Shown one piece after another: positions 1 through 8,879 of a DNA stretch of 64,000 nt; the first letter of the stretch is position 1, and every line of letters starts with the position of its first letter. Source of the stretch: Carboxylicivirga mesophila (GTDB lineage: Bacteria > Bacteroidota > Bacteroidia > Bacteroidales > Marinilabiliaceae); the NCBI RefSeq assembly GCF_018271975.1, contig NZ_JAGUCN010000018.1, positions 62,001 through 126,000 of the forward strand, in the 5' to 3' direction. Position numbers and translations under genes: made by a program. Below the pieces are notes generated by a model. The model saw only the letters and a program-made list of their open reading frames with translations. It did no database searches and was not told the origin of the DNA.

Positions 1-1
1 T

Positions 2-187
2 TGGGAGATATTTAAAAACGAAGAAATCAATAGCTCTTTTCTTCACTTTGAAGAACTTAAAGGAGTTTTTGGATATGTGAGAAATATCGGAAAGAAACCT
101 ACTGAAATTGAAGAAGCTATCTATAATGACATGAAACTGTACAATTTATCCAAAGAAAAAAAAGTTGTTATAGAATATGTAGGGTAA
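2..187 (+). CDS. Partial CDS, C-terminal end of an unrecognised protein
   Basis: An open frame enters from the left edge and runs for 61 codons to a TAA at 185-187. The readable tail is charged, begins WEIFKNEEIN and ends EKKVVIEYVG; I recognise no domain. The start lies outside the window. There is a 72-base gap before the next gene on the same strand, with no clear terminator, so read-through into the TlpA-type gene is possible. It could also be a chance open frame at the edge; lysine- and glutamate-rich codon use makes a real gene more likely. Confidence 0.5.
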   Translation, partial: WEIFKNEEINSSFLHFEELKGVFGYVRNIGKKPTEIEEAIYNDMKLYNLSKEKKVVIEYVG

Positions 188-259
188 ATAACTAATGTAA
201 CAAACCGCAATATCACACGCTACATAACTGTTTTCTGTGAAGTTAAAAACCAATCCTAT

Positions 260-1747
260 ATGAGAAAGTTCTTTATCCTGATGTTCTTGGTTAGCTGTTG
301 GAATGACACCTCACAAGCCAATACCAAGAGATTTGTATTTACTCCCCATCAACCTGCCTACATCAATTTCGTTGTAGAAAACATCAACGACACACATGCC
401 TATTCGCTCATAATTAATGAAATGCTTCCCTACAGTCAGCAAAGTTTAAATGTTGATTTTAATGAGCCTGCCAGTCTTACAAAAGCACTTAGTATAAACA
501 CGCCTGTTTATATCAATATGGTCAGCGGTAATAACATGCTGAAGCTTTTTGTGATTCCAAATGACACACTAACGGTTAAACTGGATTATTCTAAAGGCCC
601 ACAACTAAACGAGATGGCCTCTTTTAGTGGCACAACTGGCAGCATCTGCAACTACTTAAACAATGTGCGCCAGCACTATTACAAAGGGCCACGAAAAGAA
701 CAAAGCATTGAGGATTTTAATCAGCAGGTAGAAGTGTTTTATAATAACCAGCAACACAAATTAGACTCCGTGCAGAAAGCGAATGAAATACCCGCTTGGT
801 TCTATCAGCTAGAAGCTTTCAACATAAATATGGAAGCTGAGTTTAACAAGGCGAACCAGTTTTTGCAACGCGGCTGGATGCATAATCAATACGTCAACCG
901 GGATGTCAGCTTCACGGAGCATGTAAATTTCAACAACCAGCACATGTGCTGGCTCGAAAACAGCATCGAATACCTGGGCAGTCTAAAGCCGGTAAAATTC
1001 GACTCGCTGTTGCAGTACGGCAAAGCTACCGATGAGATATTTTTTGAATACCTGCAAAGCAATATTGACATCGTATCATCAAAAATCAAAGGATATGGAC
1101 TTGCTTACTATGTAGCATCCAGATTGTCGGTCACCTTCTGTGGCAACAAACTGCTTAAGCTCTCCCCCGCTGAATTTAACACCTACACCCAACAGGTTGA
1201 TGAACTGATTTTAAACAACAAGCATTTAATAACCGACTCAACTGTCTATCATTTCCTGATAGCTGAAAAAGAAAGAAAATATTCAGAGTACCTCAACCAG
1301 AACCAACTCACTAAAGGTGACGATGCCCCTAACTTTTATTTACGCAATGTTGATGGTGGAATGAAAAACCTGGAGGACTTTAAAGGGAAAGTGATATTTA
1401 TAAATTTCTGGGCAACCTATTGCGTACCCTGCATTAATTCGATACCTCAGAAAAATGAGTTGGCTGAGGAGTTTAAGGAGAGTGATTTTATACTGATTAA
1501 TATTTGCCTGGATACCGACTTTGAACAATGGAATAAAATCATTGAAACAAAAAATTTTAAAGGAGAGCATCTCATCTGCAAAGGCCAATGGAAAGAAAAC
1601 CTGACGGCTAAATATAATATCTATGGAATTCCTCACTACACAATCATTGGAAAGGATGGTAAAGTTCTGGCCAATAAGATCAACAATGAGATGCATGATA
1701 TAATTAAAAAAGCAGTTGAAGACAATTACTCAATAACTAAGCAATAA
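260..1747 (+). CDS. TlpA-family thiol:disulfide oxidoreductase, probable lipoprotein
   Basis: A 495-residue exported thioredoxin-fold protein. The N-terminus (MRKFFILMFLVSC) has a short hydrophobic stretch ending in a plausible lipobox with Cys13. Residues of about 25-340 form a long domain I do not recognise in detail, comparable in position to the DUF4369-type region that precedes redoxin domains in Bacteroidota. The C-terminal redoxin domain (about 350-490) contains FINFWATYCVPC, with the CxxC pair at C388/C391 and the later cis-proline segment YGIPHY. The family reduces or rearranges disulfides in the periplasm; the substrate is unknown. It ends six bases before the FloA-like gene and is probably cotranscribed with it. 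Confidence 0.85.
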   Translation: MRKFFILMFLVSCWNDTSQANTKRFVFTPHQPAYINFVVENINDTHAYSLIINEMLPYSQQSLNVDFNEPASLTKALSINTPVYINMVSGNNMLKLFVIPNDTLTVKLDYSKGPQLNEMASFSGTTGSICNYLNNVRQHYYKGPRKEQSIEDFNQQVEVFYNNQQHKLDSVQKANEIPAWFYQLEAFNINMEAEFNKANQFLQRGWMHNQYVNRDVSFTEHVNFNNQHMCWLENSIEYLGSLKPVKFDSLLQYGKATDEIFFEYLQSNIDIVSSKIKGYGLAYYVASRLSVTFCGNKLLKLSPAEFNTYTQQVDELILNNKHLITDSTVYHFLIAEKERKYSEYLNQNQLTKGDDAPNFYLRNVDGGMKNLEDFKGKVIFINFWATYCVPCINSIPQKNELAEEFKESDFILINICLDTDFEQWNKIIETKNFKGEHLICKGQWKENLTAKYNIYGIPHYTIIGKDGKVLANKINNEMHDIIKKAVEDNYSITKQ

Positions 1748-1753
1748 GCTAAA

Positions 1754-2152
1754 ATGTATACTCCCCTCATAACAATACTGATTATAGCCATTCTCCTTTT
1801 TATCCTTTATTATGTACCTATATTGCTTTGGTTTGTGGCACGATTATCCGGCGCAAAAATTAACCTGTTGACACTAACCTTCATGCGGTTTAGGAACGTA
1901 CCTCCAGCAGTAATTGTAAAATCGTTGATTGAAGTCAACAAAGCTGGCTTAAAGGGCATCGATAGAAAGGTACTAGAAGCCCATTATCTGGCTGGTGGAA
2001 ATATTGAGAATTTAGTTCATGGTATTATTATAGCAAATAAAGCGGGAAGAACGTTAACTGTGGAGAAGACATGTAAAGATGACCTTGCCGCTATTGATTT
2101 AACGGAGGCATTTAATGACGTAAAGCATGCTGGCGATGATGAAGTGATCTAA
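1754..2152 (+). CDS. Truncated FloA-like (flotillin-like/UPF0365) N-terminal domain protein
   Basis: A 132-residue protein with one N-terminal membrane segment (about residues 4-30) followed by a soluble part matching only the first third of FloA: a P-x-x-L-W-F turn after the membrane span, the M-R-F-R-x-V-P-P segment, AHYLAGGN, and an AAIDL stretch. Full FloA proteins are about 330 residues and continue into the PHB/flotillin domain and an Ala/Glu-rich coiled coil. This protein stops (TAA) where the PHB domain should begin, and the next gene does not carry the missing part. It may be a degraded FloA or a stand-alone membrane-anchoring module. It follows the TlpA-type gene by six bases. Homology is from my memory of the family. 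Confidence 0.65.
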   Translation: MYTPLITILIIAILLFILYYVPILLWFVARLSGAKINLLTLTFMRFRNVPPAVIVKSLIEVNKAGLKGIDRKVLEAHYLAGGNIENLVHGIIIANKAGRTLTVEKTCKDDLAAIDLTEAFNDVKHAGDDEVI

Positions 2153-2208
2153 TAACCTAAGAGCGAAATAAATTACCTGTAATATAACAGCTTATTAACA
2201 CCTACCCC

Positions 2209-2931
2209 ATGTCAATAGAAAGCATCATCGAACAATGGCAGCCCATACTGGCCAGCATTCCCCGGGAAGATATTAAAAAGCCCAAAATACCTGTTAAGCA
2301 CCTTTGTGTTGAGGCCGAAGCACTGGCCGTTACCTGTCTTAAGGACAAAGAGCAGCTGGTAAAAGCAGGGCTTAACTGGCAACACGCCATGGACCTGAAG
2401 CCCTTGAGTGAGCTGCTGCGGCACTATCAGTCCCAATGGCAAAGCACAAGAGGTCAATCACCTCAAACAAAACAATGGCTCGCCATGAAACAGGAAGCTA
2501 TTGCCTTAAAAAAAGAGTTGCTCCGCCACTACTATTATGCCTTTCATCATCATCCGGCTATTTTAAAACAGCTGAAGCCCATCAGCCACAGTAATAAAAA
2601 CAACCAACTAAACATCCACCTGCTGGAACTGGCTAATATTGCTGATAAGCATGGCACGGTGCTGTCAGGCATTAACTTCGACACGAACCAAAGCACGAGG
2701 GCCCGGGAGTTGGCGAACCAACTGGCAGAACATCTGGCCAAAAACCACAATGCTTCCCCCTCGGGCAAAGACGCTTTGCTATGGCGCAACAGAACCTATA
2801 CCCTTTTATACAATAAAATGACCGGGATTCGCACCTGTGGCAAGTATGCCTTTTACCATAACAGCCGAAAACGCAAACTTTATATGTCCAGCTACTTTGC
2901 GAAGAGCAAAAAGAACGGAAGGCCCACGTAA
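2209..2931 (+). CDS. Hypothetical protein, helical, basic C-terminus
   Basis: A 240-residue protein I do not recognise. It has no signal peptide or membrane segment and is predominantly helical, with many Gln, His and Leu residues. A basic, aromatic C-terminal part (about 190-240) includes W-R-N-R-T-Y-T-L-L-Y-N-K-M and ends KKNGRPT, which could contact nucleic acid, though that is a guess. The start ATG follows a 56-base gap after the FloA-like gene. Its last codons carry GGAAGGCCCACG, an inverted copy of the repeat unit that fills the downstream intergenic region, so the gene and repeat may belong together. Confidence 0.6.
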   Translation: MSIESIIEQWQPILASIPREDIKKPKIPVKHLCVEAEALAVTCLKDKEQLVKAGLNWQHAMDLKPLSELLRHYQSQWQSTRGQSPQTKQWLAMKQEAIALKKELLRHYYYAFHHHPAILKQLKPISHSNKNNQLNIHLLELANIADKHGTVLSGINFDTNQSTRARELANQLAEHLAKNHNASPSGKDALLWRNRTYTLLYNKMTGIRTCGKYAFYHNSRKRKLYMSSYFAKSKKNGRPT

Positions 2932-2948
2932 ATATGATATTTTTTAGA

Positions 2949-3110
2949 GCCTTCCCATATTTTCTATGGCCTTCCGGAAAAACACGACGCCCTTCCCGTA
3001 TTTTCATCATCCTGCTAAAGAAATAGCAGGGCCTTCCCATATTTTTAACGCCCTGCCAGTAAATGATGGCTCCAATCGGCTTGCTGATGCCCTTAATACC
3101 TGTTATATAC
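2949..3110. repeat. Degenerate ~20-bp-period repeat (GCCTTCCC-type units)
   Basis: Units starting with GC recur near 2949, 2969, 2989, 3010, 3031, 3050, 3069 and 3089, spaced 19-21 bases. The clearest are GCCTTCCCATATTTT (2949-2963), GCCTTCCGGAAAAACAC (2969), GCCCTTCCCGTATTTT (2989-3004) and GCCTTCCCATATTTTT (3031-3046); later units decay. One unit holds a perfect 7-bp hairpin, CCTGCTA/TAGCAGG, at 3011-3030. An opposite-orientation unit lies in the last codons of the preceding gene. The rest of the gap (3111-3329) is plain AT-rich sequence with no gene or clear promoter. Confidence 0.6.
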
Positions 3111-3329
3111 ATCTCAACTAATTAGATTAAATGTTGCCAGCTTACGTTGTGTAATACCGATTATACATTAAAATGAGTCTTATTTCACTTCGTTTATAAA
3201 TCTCAATTAATGTTATATCGACATTGACCATTGTAAATAGCAAAATAGCTAAAGGTGCATTTATAATACAATTGGTATATCAGCCAGAATTGCCGTAAAT
3301 TTTAATGGTGTCATTTAATTATCTGCAAC

Positions 3330-3776
3330 ATGATTCAAAACATCTCAAACAGCGTGCATGATAAATATGCTCCGTATTGGGCCGCTACTCTGGTTCTGCT
3401 GCTGATAGCAGGTCTCTCAACACTTTGGTTTGATTGGGGCCGCTTTGCGAATGGGTATGTGCTGGATATGGTGGGGCCGGCATGGGTATACATCTTATTC
3501 AGGGGGCTGTATACCGCCAAAGCCAACAATACATGGACACGCTTTTTCACACCTGTCCGCACATTGATGATACTAATAACAGCCTGCTTTGGCATTGAAT
3601 TCATGCAGTATTTAAACCTGTATAGCTCCACTTTCGACCTCTGGGACTTCCTTGCTTACCCAAGCGTACTTGTACCCCTATTTTTAATCGATACTCAACT
3701 TTTGCATAAAGTGTCAAAGATGACTCGCCCAAGGCAGACAGCTAGTAACGCTAAAACATCTAACTATGGTTCCTAG
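3330..3776 (+). CDS. Small integral membrane protein, VanZ/DUF2809-like
   Basis: A 148-residue protein with four probable membrane helices (about 18-36, 44-60, 76-92 and 105-122) and a hydrophilic tail. The segment F-G-I-E-F-M-Q-Y-L-N-L followed by S-T-F-D-L-W-D-F-L-A-Y resembles the E-x-x-Q ... D-x-x-D core of small VanZ/DUF2809-type membrane proteins. Nothing more specific can be assigned. Its last 11 bases overlap the start of the next small membrane protein, so the two are translationally linked. Confidence 0.6.
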   Translation: MIQNISNSVHDKYAPYWAATLVLLLIAGLSTLWFDWGRFANGYVLDMVGPAWVYILFRGLYTAKANNTWTRFFTPVRTLMILITACFGIEFMQYLNLYSSTFDLWDFLAYPSVLVPLFLIDTQLLHKVSKMTRPRQTASNAKTSNYGS

Positions 3777-4149
3777 AATCAAAAAATCGCGTTTAGAAGG
3801 GATTCCGGCATGGGCGCTGTCCTTGATGGTTGCCTTTGCCTCATGGCTATTTCTGATATTACTGTTCGACGAGACAGGGGTCCGGAACTTGTCGTCACTT
3901 TACCTGCTATCCATTTCACTGCTGTTGGTGGTATTTTTTGCGGTGGCCTGTTTTTTTATTTGTAAAACCTACCCCGGGAGCGTTTGGTATACACCTTTAA
4001 TCTGCAACACCTTTATCATTACCTCATTTATCTTTGACATGCCATTCTGGACTCGCTCACAGCTGGTATGGATAATGCTTGGCATAGGTTTTTTGCTTTC
4101 GTTTGTAGGGGCCATAGCTGGTGCCAGCAAGGGAAAGATTCACGCATAG
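3766..4149 (+). CDS. Hypothetical four-helix membrane protein
   Basis: A 127-residue protein that I do not recognise. A basic N-terminus (MVPRIKKSRLEG) is followed by four strongly hydrophobic segments (about 14-33, 42-67, 76-93 and 100-120) and a short tail, ASKGKIHA. Its ATG lies inside the end of the preceding gene, an 11-base overlap that suggests a two-gene membrane unit. The gene converges on the DUF4421 gene with 47 bases between them. Confidence 0.6.
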   Translation: MVPRIKKSRLEGIPAWALSLMVAFASWLFLILLFDETGVRNLSSLYLLSISLLLVVFFAVACFFICKTYPGSVWYTPLICNTFIITSFIFDMPFWTRSQLVWIMLGIGFLLSFVGAIAGASKGKIHA

Positions 4150-4196
4150 TAACTCCATATCGAATTACGATGGATAGCTCGTTCCCCCGACAAGGT

Positions 4197-5231
4197 TTAC
4201 TTTCTAATTCGCCGAAAACTCTTCTCCAGGAAGTTAGGTGCTTCAAAGCGCATACCCAGAAACAGATGATAAAACACCCTTGTATCGAAATTATGAACGG
4301 TCGTATGTTCCTGCTTATACCTGGCGCCCGACACATTGGTATATAAACCGGCATAAAAACGGTCGCCGTTATAGCCAATGCCAGCTCTTCCATCCCAGCG
4401 CCATATGAAATTATCCTGCCAGGTGGTGACATCGCCATCAGGTAAGCGGGTGAGCAGCTTAGTGTTTAAATAGCCAAAGGTGGTAAAACCCGCCAAAGAC
4501 ATGTAAAATTGCTCGTTTACCACAAAGGTATAGGCATAACCGGGCCCAATATTAGTCTCAACATTAGTTGATTTCTGGGTATTATATTGAGCCGAGCGAT
4601 CATTAACTACCAGATAATTGAATGATAAAACGGGCATAAAACTGCCAACACTCTTCAACTGACGTTCCGTCTGTGTGGTCAGGCTCTTAAACGAGAACCT
4701 TGAATTGGAGAGGTAACCTGTCCGAACCACAAAACTTTGATAATCCAAATCTGGAAATTGAATGTATGGCTGGCCTTCCTGCCACATGATATCATAATCA
4801 GCCGTGTTCTTCAGGTAAAAGCCTTTAATCCGTGCATAAAGCAGTTCGGCAAACCAGTGTTTAAAGAGTAAGCCGGTGCCTATTTCTAAAGATCTGGTAT
4901 CTCCTTTTAAATCTCTATCACCATTACCAGGCAGGAAATCAGGGGCAAACTGAATACCCAATGAAATAAATTCATAGTTCAGCTTAAGCCGCAGGTGATT
5001 GGGGGTATTGGGATAAAGGATGATATCATTGGCAGCGGTATGCACCTTCAAAATATTATAAGAATTATTGAAGGATAACTCAAAGGACACTTTATTGCTC
5101 ATCTTTTCAATCCATCCATCTTCAACAATAACACGACTGGTATCGGAAGTTTGCGAACAGAGCGGCCAGCCAACAGCAAACAGGCAGACCAGCCAAATTG
5201 GTATTTTTATCAACAAAGACATGAAACGCAT
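4197..5231 (-). CDS. DUF4421 family outer-membrane protein
   Basis: A 344-residue protein with a signal peptide (cleavage near LCSQ). The body alternates short amphipathic strands with aromatic girdle residues, as in an outer-membrane beta-barrel. The block R-L-K-L-N-Y-E-F-I-S-L-G-I-Q-F, the following G-D-R-D-L-K-G-D-T and F-Y-L-K-N-T match the Bacteroidota DUF4421 family as I remember it. Function is not known. Two in-frame starts, M1 and M4, are possible; M4 (codon 5220-5222) gives the tidier signal peptide. It stands alone, convergent with the membrane-protein pair and divergent from the M28 peptidase. Confidence 0.75.
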   Translation of the reverse strand: MRFMSLLIKIPIWLVCLFAVGWPLCSQTSDTSRVIVEDGWIEKMSNKVSFELSFNNSYNILKVHTAANDIILYPNTPNHLRLKLNYEFISLGIQFAPDFLPGNGDRDLKGDTRSLEIGTGLLFKHWFAELLYARIKGFYLKNTADYDIMWQEGQPYIQFPDLDYQSFVVRTGYLSNSRFSFKSLTTQTERQLKSVGSFMPVLSFNYLVVNDRSAQYNTQKSTNVETNIGPGYAYTFVVNEQFYMSLAGFTTFGYLNTKLLTRLPDGDVTTWQDNFIWRWDGRAGIGYNGDRFYAGLYTNVSGARYKQEHTTVHNFDTRVFYHLFLGMRFEAPNFLEKSFRRIRK

Positions 5232-5458
5232 TAATATTTAGAATAAAACAAACAGAAGGTAAAACGATTCACTGTTGATTTCAAGCTTGCAGGTTAAAGA
5301 TTACTTCAATGAAACAAAAGCTATGACCAGAAAGATGCTCATACCACCTCCGTCATCCGGGCATTGTTAATTACCTCTATGCTCAGAAGGTAATGATACA
5401 ATCAAAACCAATTCTGCCAAATACACGCGGAATTATATCTCTTTCCTAACAATTGTTA

Positions 5459-5489
5459 TTGAATAGTTCAAAAGCATGCTATTACTTTG
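5459..5489 (+). promoter_or_regulatory. Promoter of the M28 peptidase gene
   Basis: TTG at 5459-5461, a 20-base spacer and TTACTTTG at 5482-5489, one mismatch from the Bacteroidota -7 box TAnnTTTG. Transcription would begin near 5495, before the ATG at 5523, which rules out the upstream in-frame codon at 5487 as the start. Confidence 0.6.
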
Positions 5490-5522
5490 CCGCCCGGCAA
5501 ACAAGTTAAAGTAAATCAAAAA

Positions 5523-6782
5523 ATGAAACGAGTAATTATTGGTGCATGGCTGCTCATGGCCTTGTCTTTTTGTGCAATGAGCCAAAGCATGCAACGTGTG
5601 AAAAAAGTAGTTGAGGAACTGAGTTCTCCGGCCTACTACGGAAGGGGCTATACTAATAAAGGCGATAGCCTGGCGGCTGATTATATAGCCAGATGCTTGG
5701 AAAAGATGCGGATTAACGCTGTTGGTGATGCCTATTACCAGCACTTTCCGATGGATATAAATACCTATGTGGGTAATCCGGTTCTATCAATAGACGGCCA
5801 TCAGTTACAAAATGGGATTGATTGGGTAGCATATCCCAACTCACCGGGTGCAAAAGGCACCTATCCTGTACAATGGGTTAGCTCCAACATGCTTACCAGC
5901 AAGCGACAGCTCAATGCATTGCTGGCATCAGATCTCGAAAATACCTTCATATGCTTCGATACAACTATAACAGCCAATGAGCAACTGCATTACTTTGCGC
6001 GCAACCTTTTTACATCCAACAGAATAATGGTAAAAGGGATAATCGACTGCGTTGAATCACCTAAATATTCAGCCCGTCGATATGTTAATGAGTATGCTAC
6101 TCTGCGTGTCAGGGAAGAGTGGTTGAAACCATCAACTGATTCTATCACTATTGATTTGGAGAATCAGTTTATCCCCAAATACCAGACTCAAAATGTTAGC
6201 GGTTTCATTCAGGGACAAACGGATACCTGCGTGGCGCTAATTGCCCATTACGATCACCTGGGTACATTTGGAGAAGCAGTTTATGCAGGTGCCAATGATA
6301 ATGCCAGCGGGGTGGCCATGATGCTCGAACTGGCCAGGTACTTTAAGCAGCATCCTCCCCATTACAGCATTCAGCTCATCTTTTTTGCTGCTGAAGAGGC
6401 CAGTTTTTACGGCTCAGAGTATTACGTGGCTAATCCTCTTTATCCGCTCGAAAAAACCAAACTGGTTATTAACTTCGACATGGTGGCATCGGGCACTGAC
6501 TGGACCGAACTGATACATGCAGAGCTATACCCTTCGATTAAAAAGCAGTTTATAACATTAAACACGGCAGGTGAATACATTGAATATCTAAAACCCACCG
6601 GCTACGAGGCCACTTCTGATCACTACCATTTTCATGATGCAGGTATCCCGGCATTATTCTTCTGGACAGCGGGCGGTAATGACTATTACCACGAGCCACT
6701 TGATACACCCGAAAAACTAGAATATCCGGTTTTTGAAGGCATCTACAAGCTGGTAGTTGATTTTATAGAACAGTATCATTGA
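5523..6782 (+). CDS. M28 family zinc aminopeptidase, exported
   Basis: A 419-residue secreted metallopeptidase. I place the start at 5523, where a clean signal peptide begins (MKRVIIGAWLLMALSFCAMS); an upstream codon at 5487 overlaps the promoter. An N-terminal accessory region is followed by the M28 zinc site: HYDHLG (H242, D244), NDNASG (D259), AAEEASF (E291/E292), NFDMV (D319) and SDHYHF (H367). All expected zinc ligands and the catalytic glutamate are present, so it should be active, releasing amino acids or short peptides in the periplasm or outside the cell. A hairpin with a short T run follows at 6817-6845. It is monocistronic. Confidence 0.88.
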   Translation: MKRVIIGAWLLMALSFCAMSQSMQRVKKVVEELSSPAYYGRGYTNKGDSLAADYIARCLEKMRINAVGDAYYQHFPMDINTYVGNPVLSIDGHQLQNGIDWVAYPNSPGAKGTYPVQWVSSNMLTSKRQLNALLASDLENTFICFDTTITANEQLHYFARNLFTSNRIMVKGIIDCVESPKYSARRYVNEYATLRVREEWLKPSTDSITIDLENQFIPKYQTQNVSGFIQGQTDTCVALIAHYDHLGTFGEAVYAGANDNASGVAMMLELARYFKQHPPHYSIQLIFFAAEEASFYGSEYYVANPLYPLEKTKLVINFDMVASGTDWTELIHAELYPSIKKQFITLNTAGEYIEYLKPTGYEATSDHYHFHDAGIPALFFWTAGGNDYYHEPLDTPEKLEYPVFEGIYKLVVDFIEQYH

Positions 6783-6816
6783 TAACAAAACCACTTTAGA
6801 TACAGCGGATAACGGG

Positions 6817-6845
6817 AAGGGATTTAAGTTTATTGAATCCCTTTT
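6817..6845 (+). terminator. Terminator after the M28 peptidase gene
   Basis: AAGGGATT (6817-6824) pairs with AATCCCTT (6836-6843) across an 11-base loop and is followed by TT. An 8-bp stem with a short T run. Confidence 0.55.
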
Positions 6846-6925
6846 CATTTGGTTTTCCTGATTATAATTTGAGGATAGCGCTTCAGGTTGGTGACTAAAA
6901 ATCATTATATTGCGCCCACTTAATC

Positions 6926-7507
6926 ATGGAAAATTTCGGAAAACAATCAGACGATTTGCTCATCAGGCAAATATTGGATGATAGTCAGTATGCTTTTAAT
7001 CAACTGTTTGATAAATACTATGACTATGCATTTGATGTGGCCTGCCTTTACTGCAGCTTTCAGGATGCTGAAGAAGTAATTAGTGATGTGTTTGCGAAAT
7101 TGTGGATAAACCGGCAAAAGCTGGAAGGCATATCTAATTTTAAAAGTTACCTGTTTATTTCGCTCAAAAATCAGTGTCTCAACTACCTTCGTAAAAAGAA
7201 AATTGATACCCTTTCGATAGAAAACAGTTTTAACCAGATTGCAAACAGAGAAAATGACCCCCATTTTCAGATTGAAATAGATGAACTGACCACTAAAGTG
7301 GAAGATGTGATAGCAGAGTTACCTCCTAAATGCAAGGAAGCTTTTCTGCTAGTTCGCGAAGAAGGATTAAAATACAAAGAAGCGGCTAAAAAATTATCCA
7401 TCTCTGAAAACACGCTCGATGTCCATCTCAAGAAGGCTACTAAACGCATTTTAGAGGTGATCAGAAATTATGGATTGAAGCTTTTAATACTTTTTTTACA
7501 CCTCTAA
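6926..7507 (+). CDS. ECF-type RNA polymerase sigma factor (RpoE-like, Bacteroidota sigma-70 family 1)
   Basis: A 193-residue sigma factor. Region 2 covers about residues 20-95, including D-A-E-E-V-I-S-D-V-F-A-K-L-W, and region 4 about 125-180, with L-P-P-K-C-K-E-A-F and a helix-turn-helix, Y-K-E-A-A-K-K-L-S-I-S-E-N-T-L. The hydrophobic tail (LKLLILFLHL) is common in this group. It lies 101 bases upstream of a FecR-type anti-sigma gene and heads a SusC/SusD locus. In this arrangement the sigma factor normally drives the SusCD genes when the receptor senses its ligand. It has no SusC-borne STN partner here, see the SusC entry. Confidence 0.9.
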   Translation: MENFGKQSDDLLIRQILDDSQYAFNQLFDKYYDYAFDVACLYCSFQDAEEVISDVFAKLWINRQKLEGISNFKSYLFISLKNQCLNYLRKKKIDTLSIENSFNQIANRENDPHFQIEIDELTTKVEDVIAELPPKCKEAFLLVREEGLKYKEAAKKLSISENTLDVHLKKATKRILEVIRNYGLKLLILFLHL

Positions 7508-7608
7508 AGAGCTATCTATAAGACTGAAAGATTTTTTTTCAAAAAAAAACAACCAAACCAGTAACGGAACACTCAGCTTAATGAGTCTTTATAACCAGAT
7601 AGAAGAAA

Positions 7609-8658
7609 ATGACACTGAACAAAGCAAACATAGAACAACTAATCAGCCGAAAATTAGCCGGTGAACTGACACCAGCCGAAACGCAACAGTTATTCGACTG
7701 GATTGCTGAAAGTGAGGAAAATGCCATCGTCTATCGCCAGACAATACATATTCTGGGACGCCAACAGAAGTTACTCAGAAAAAGCAGTGTATGGAATAAG
7801 GTGAAGGACAAATCTTCTTTGGCAAGGTCAGCAAGCAGTGCTTCATTTACTATTGGTAGACTTATCAAGGTAGCAGCTGTATTGGTGTTAATTGTTTTAA
7901 TTCCGCTGGCTCTTGGCAAACTTGGTGAAGATGAATTGGGCAATGGCTTTGTACATACTGTTAAAGGTAATGATGTTGTAACATCTTTTTACCTGCCTGA
8001 TGGTAGTAAAGTATTTCTGTCGAGAGGAAGTGAAATAAGCTATAACGATGGATATAGCCAGAGCAACCGTGAGTTACTGTTAAATGGTAAAGCATATATT
8101 GAAATCAATGATCAGGTAAATAATATGCCGGTTATTGTTAATGCCGGTAAACGATGTGCGATAGCAAGCAAGGGCAAACTGGCCGTGAATGGCAAAAATG
8201 ATCAGTTTGATGTGGCTGTTGAAGAAGGCGAAGCAACCATTGTAGATACAGTGTACAAAAAGGTTATAATTCCAATGTTTAAATTAACGCCTGCCGCTAA
8301 AATTGGCGAGAAAAGTACTACTCCTTTTGCCGAGAGCACCAAAGTATCAGGTGGGCAACGTGCCACCTATTCATCAGCTGATGAGGTAGCCAAAACGAAA
8401 GTAAACAGCTATTGCGAGGTGTTTAGCTGGAAGGATAAGGTATTTTGTTTCAGCAACCTGAAACAACATGAGTTAGCCTTTAAAATCTCGGAATGGTATG
8501 GTAAAAGTGTTGAATTTAAAGGGGAAATGAATCCTTATCAAAACTATTCGGGGAGTTTTAATAACCCCTCAGCAAAGGATTTAATAAATACAATTTTTAG
8601 CAACCAGGTTAAAGACATAAAGGAAACAAAGCGAAAGATAACAGTCATATTTTCATAA
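7609..8658 (+). CDS. FecR-family anti-sigma factor
   Basis: A 349-residue inner-membrane regulator. Residues 1-80 form a cytoplasmic helical domain, 86-103 are one membrane span, and the periplasmic FecR domain follows: H-T-V-K-G-N-D-V-V-T-S-F-Y-L-P-D-G-S-K-V-F-L, then Y-N-D-G-Y. The C-terminal part (about 270-349) resembles the DUF4974/STN-like module found in Bacteroidota FecR proteins. It holds the sigma factor and transmits the signal from an outer-membrane receptor. It contains two cysteines in the periplasmic half (CAIA and CEVF ... CFS regions); any redox role is untested. Confidence 0.88.
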   Translation: MTLNKANIEQLISRKLAGELTPAETQQLFDWIAESEENAIVYRQTIHILGRQQKLLRKSSVWNKVKDKSSLARSASSASFTIGRLIKVAAVLVLIVLIPLALGKLGEDELGNGFVHTVKGNDVVTSFYLPDGSKVFLSRGSEISYNDGYSQSNRELLLNGKAYIEINDQVNNMPVIVNAGKRCAIASKGKLAVNGKNDQFDVAVEEGEATIVDTVYKKVIIPMFKLTPAAKIGEKSTTPFAESTKVSGGQRATYSSADEVAKTKVNSYCEVFSWKDKVFCFSNLKQHELAFKISEWYGKSVEFKGEMNPYQNYSGSFNNPSAKDLINTIFSNQVKDIKETKRKITVIFS

Positions 8659-8879
8659 GTAACTAAATCTCAATAAATAATTCACCTCCACTTATTGACT
8701 GGCCAACTGTAGGTGTTGATGAAGTAAATGATTAACAATGTTAGTCGTAATGGGATAAATGTATCCCTGCATGAAGTGAACAATCCGTAATTATTTAATG
8801 CTAACGGATGGTAATTGGCAGACAACAGTCCCTTAATCACTCTGCTTATTACTTCCATAATTTATTAAAACTTAATTGT

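Noticed and set aside
2672-3112. A 146-residue minus-strand open frame across the end of the unknown gene and the repeat
   Set aside because: It overlaps the better-supported plus-strand gene, and most of it is the ~20-base repeat read in one frame; no family features.
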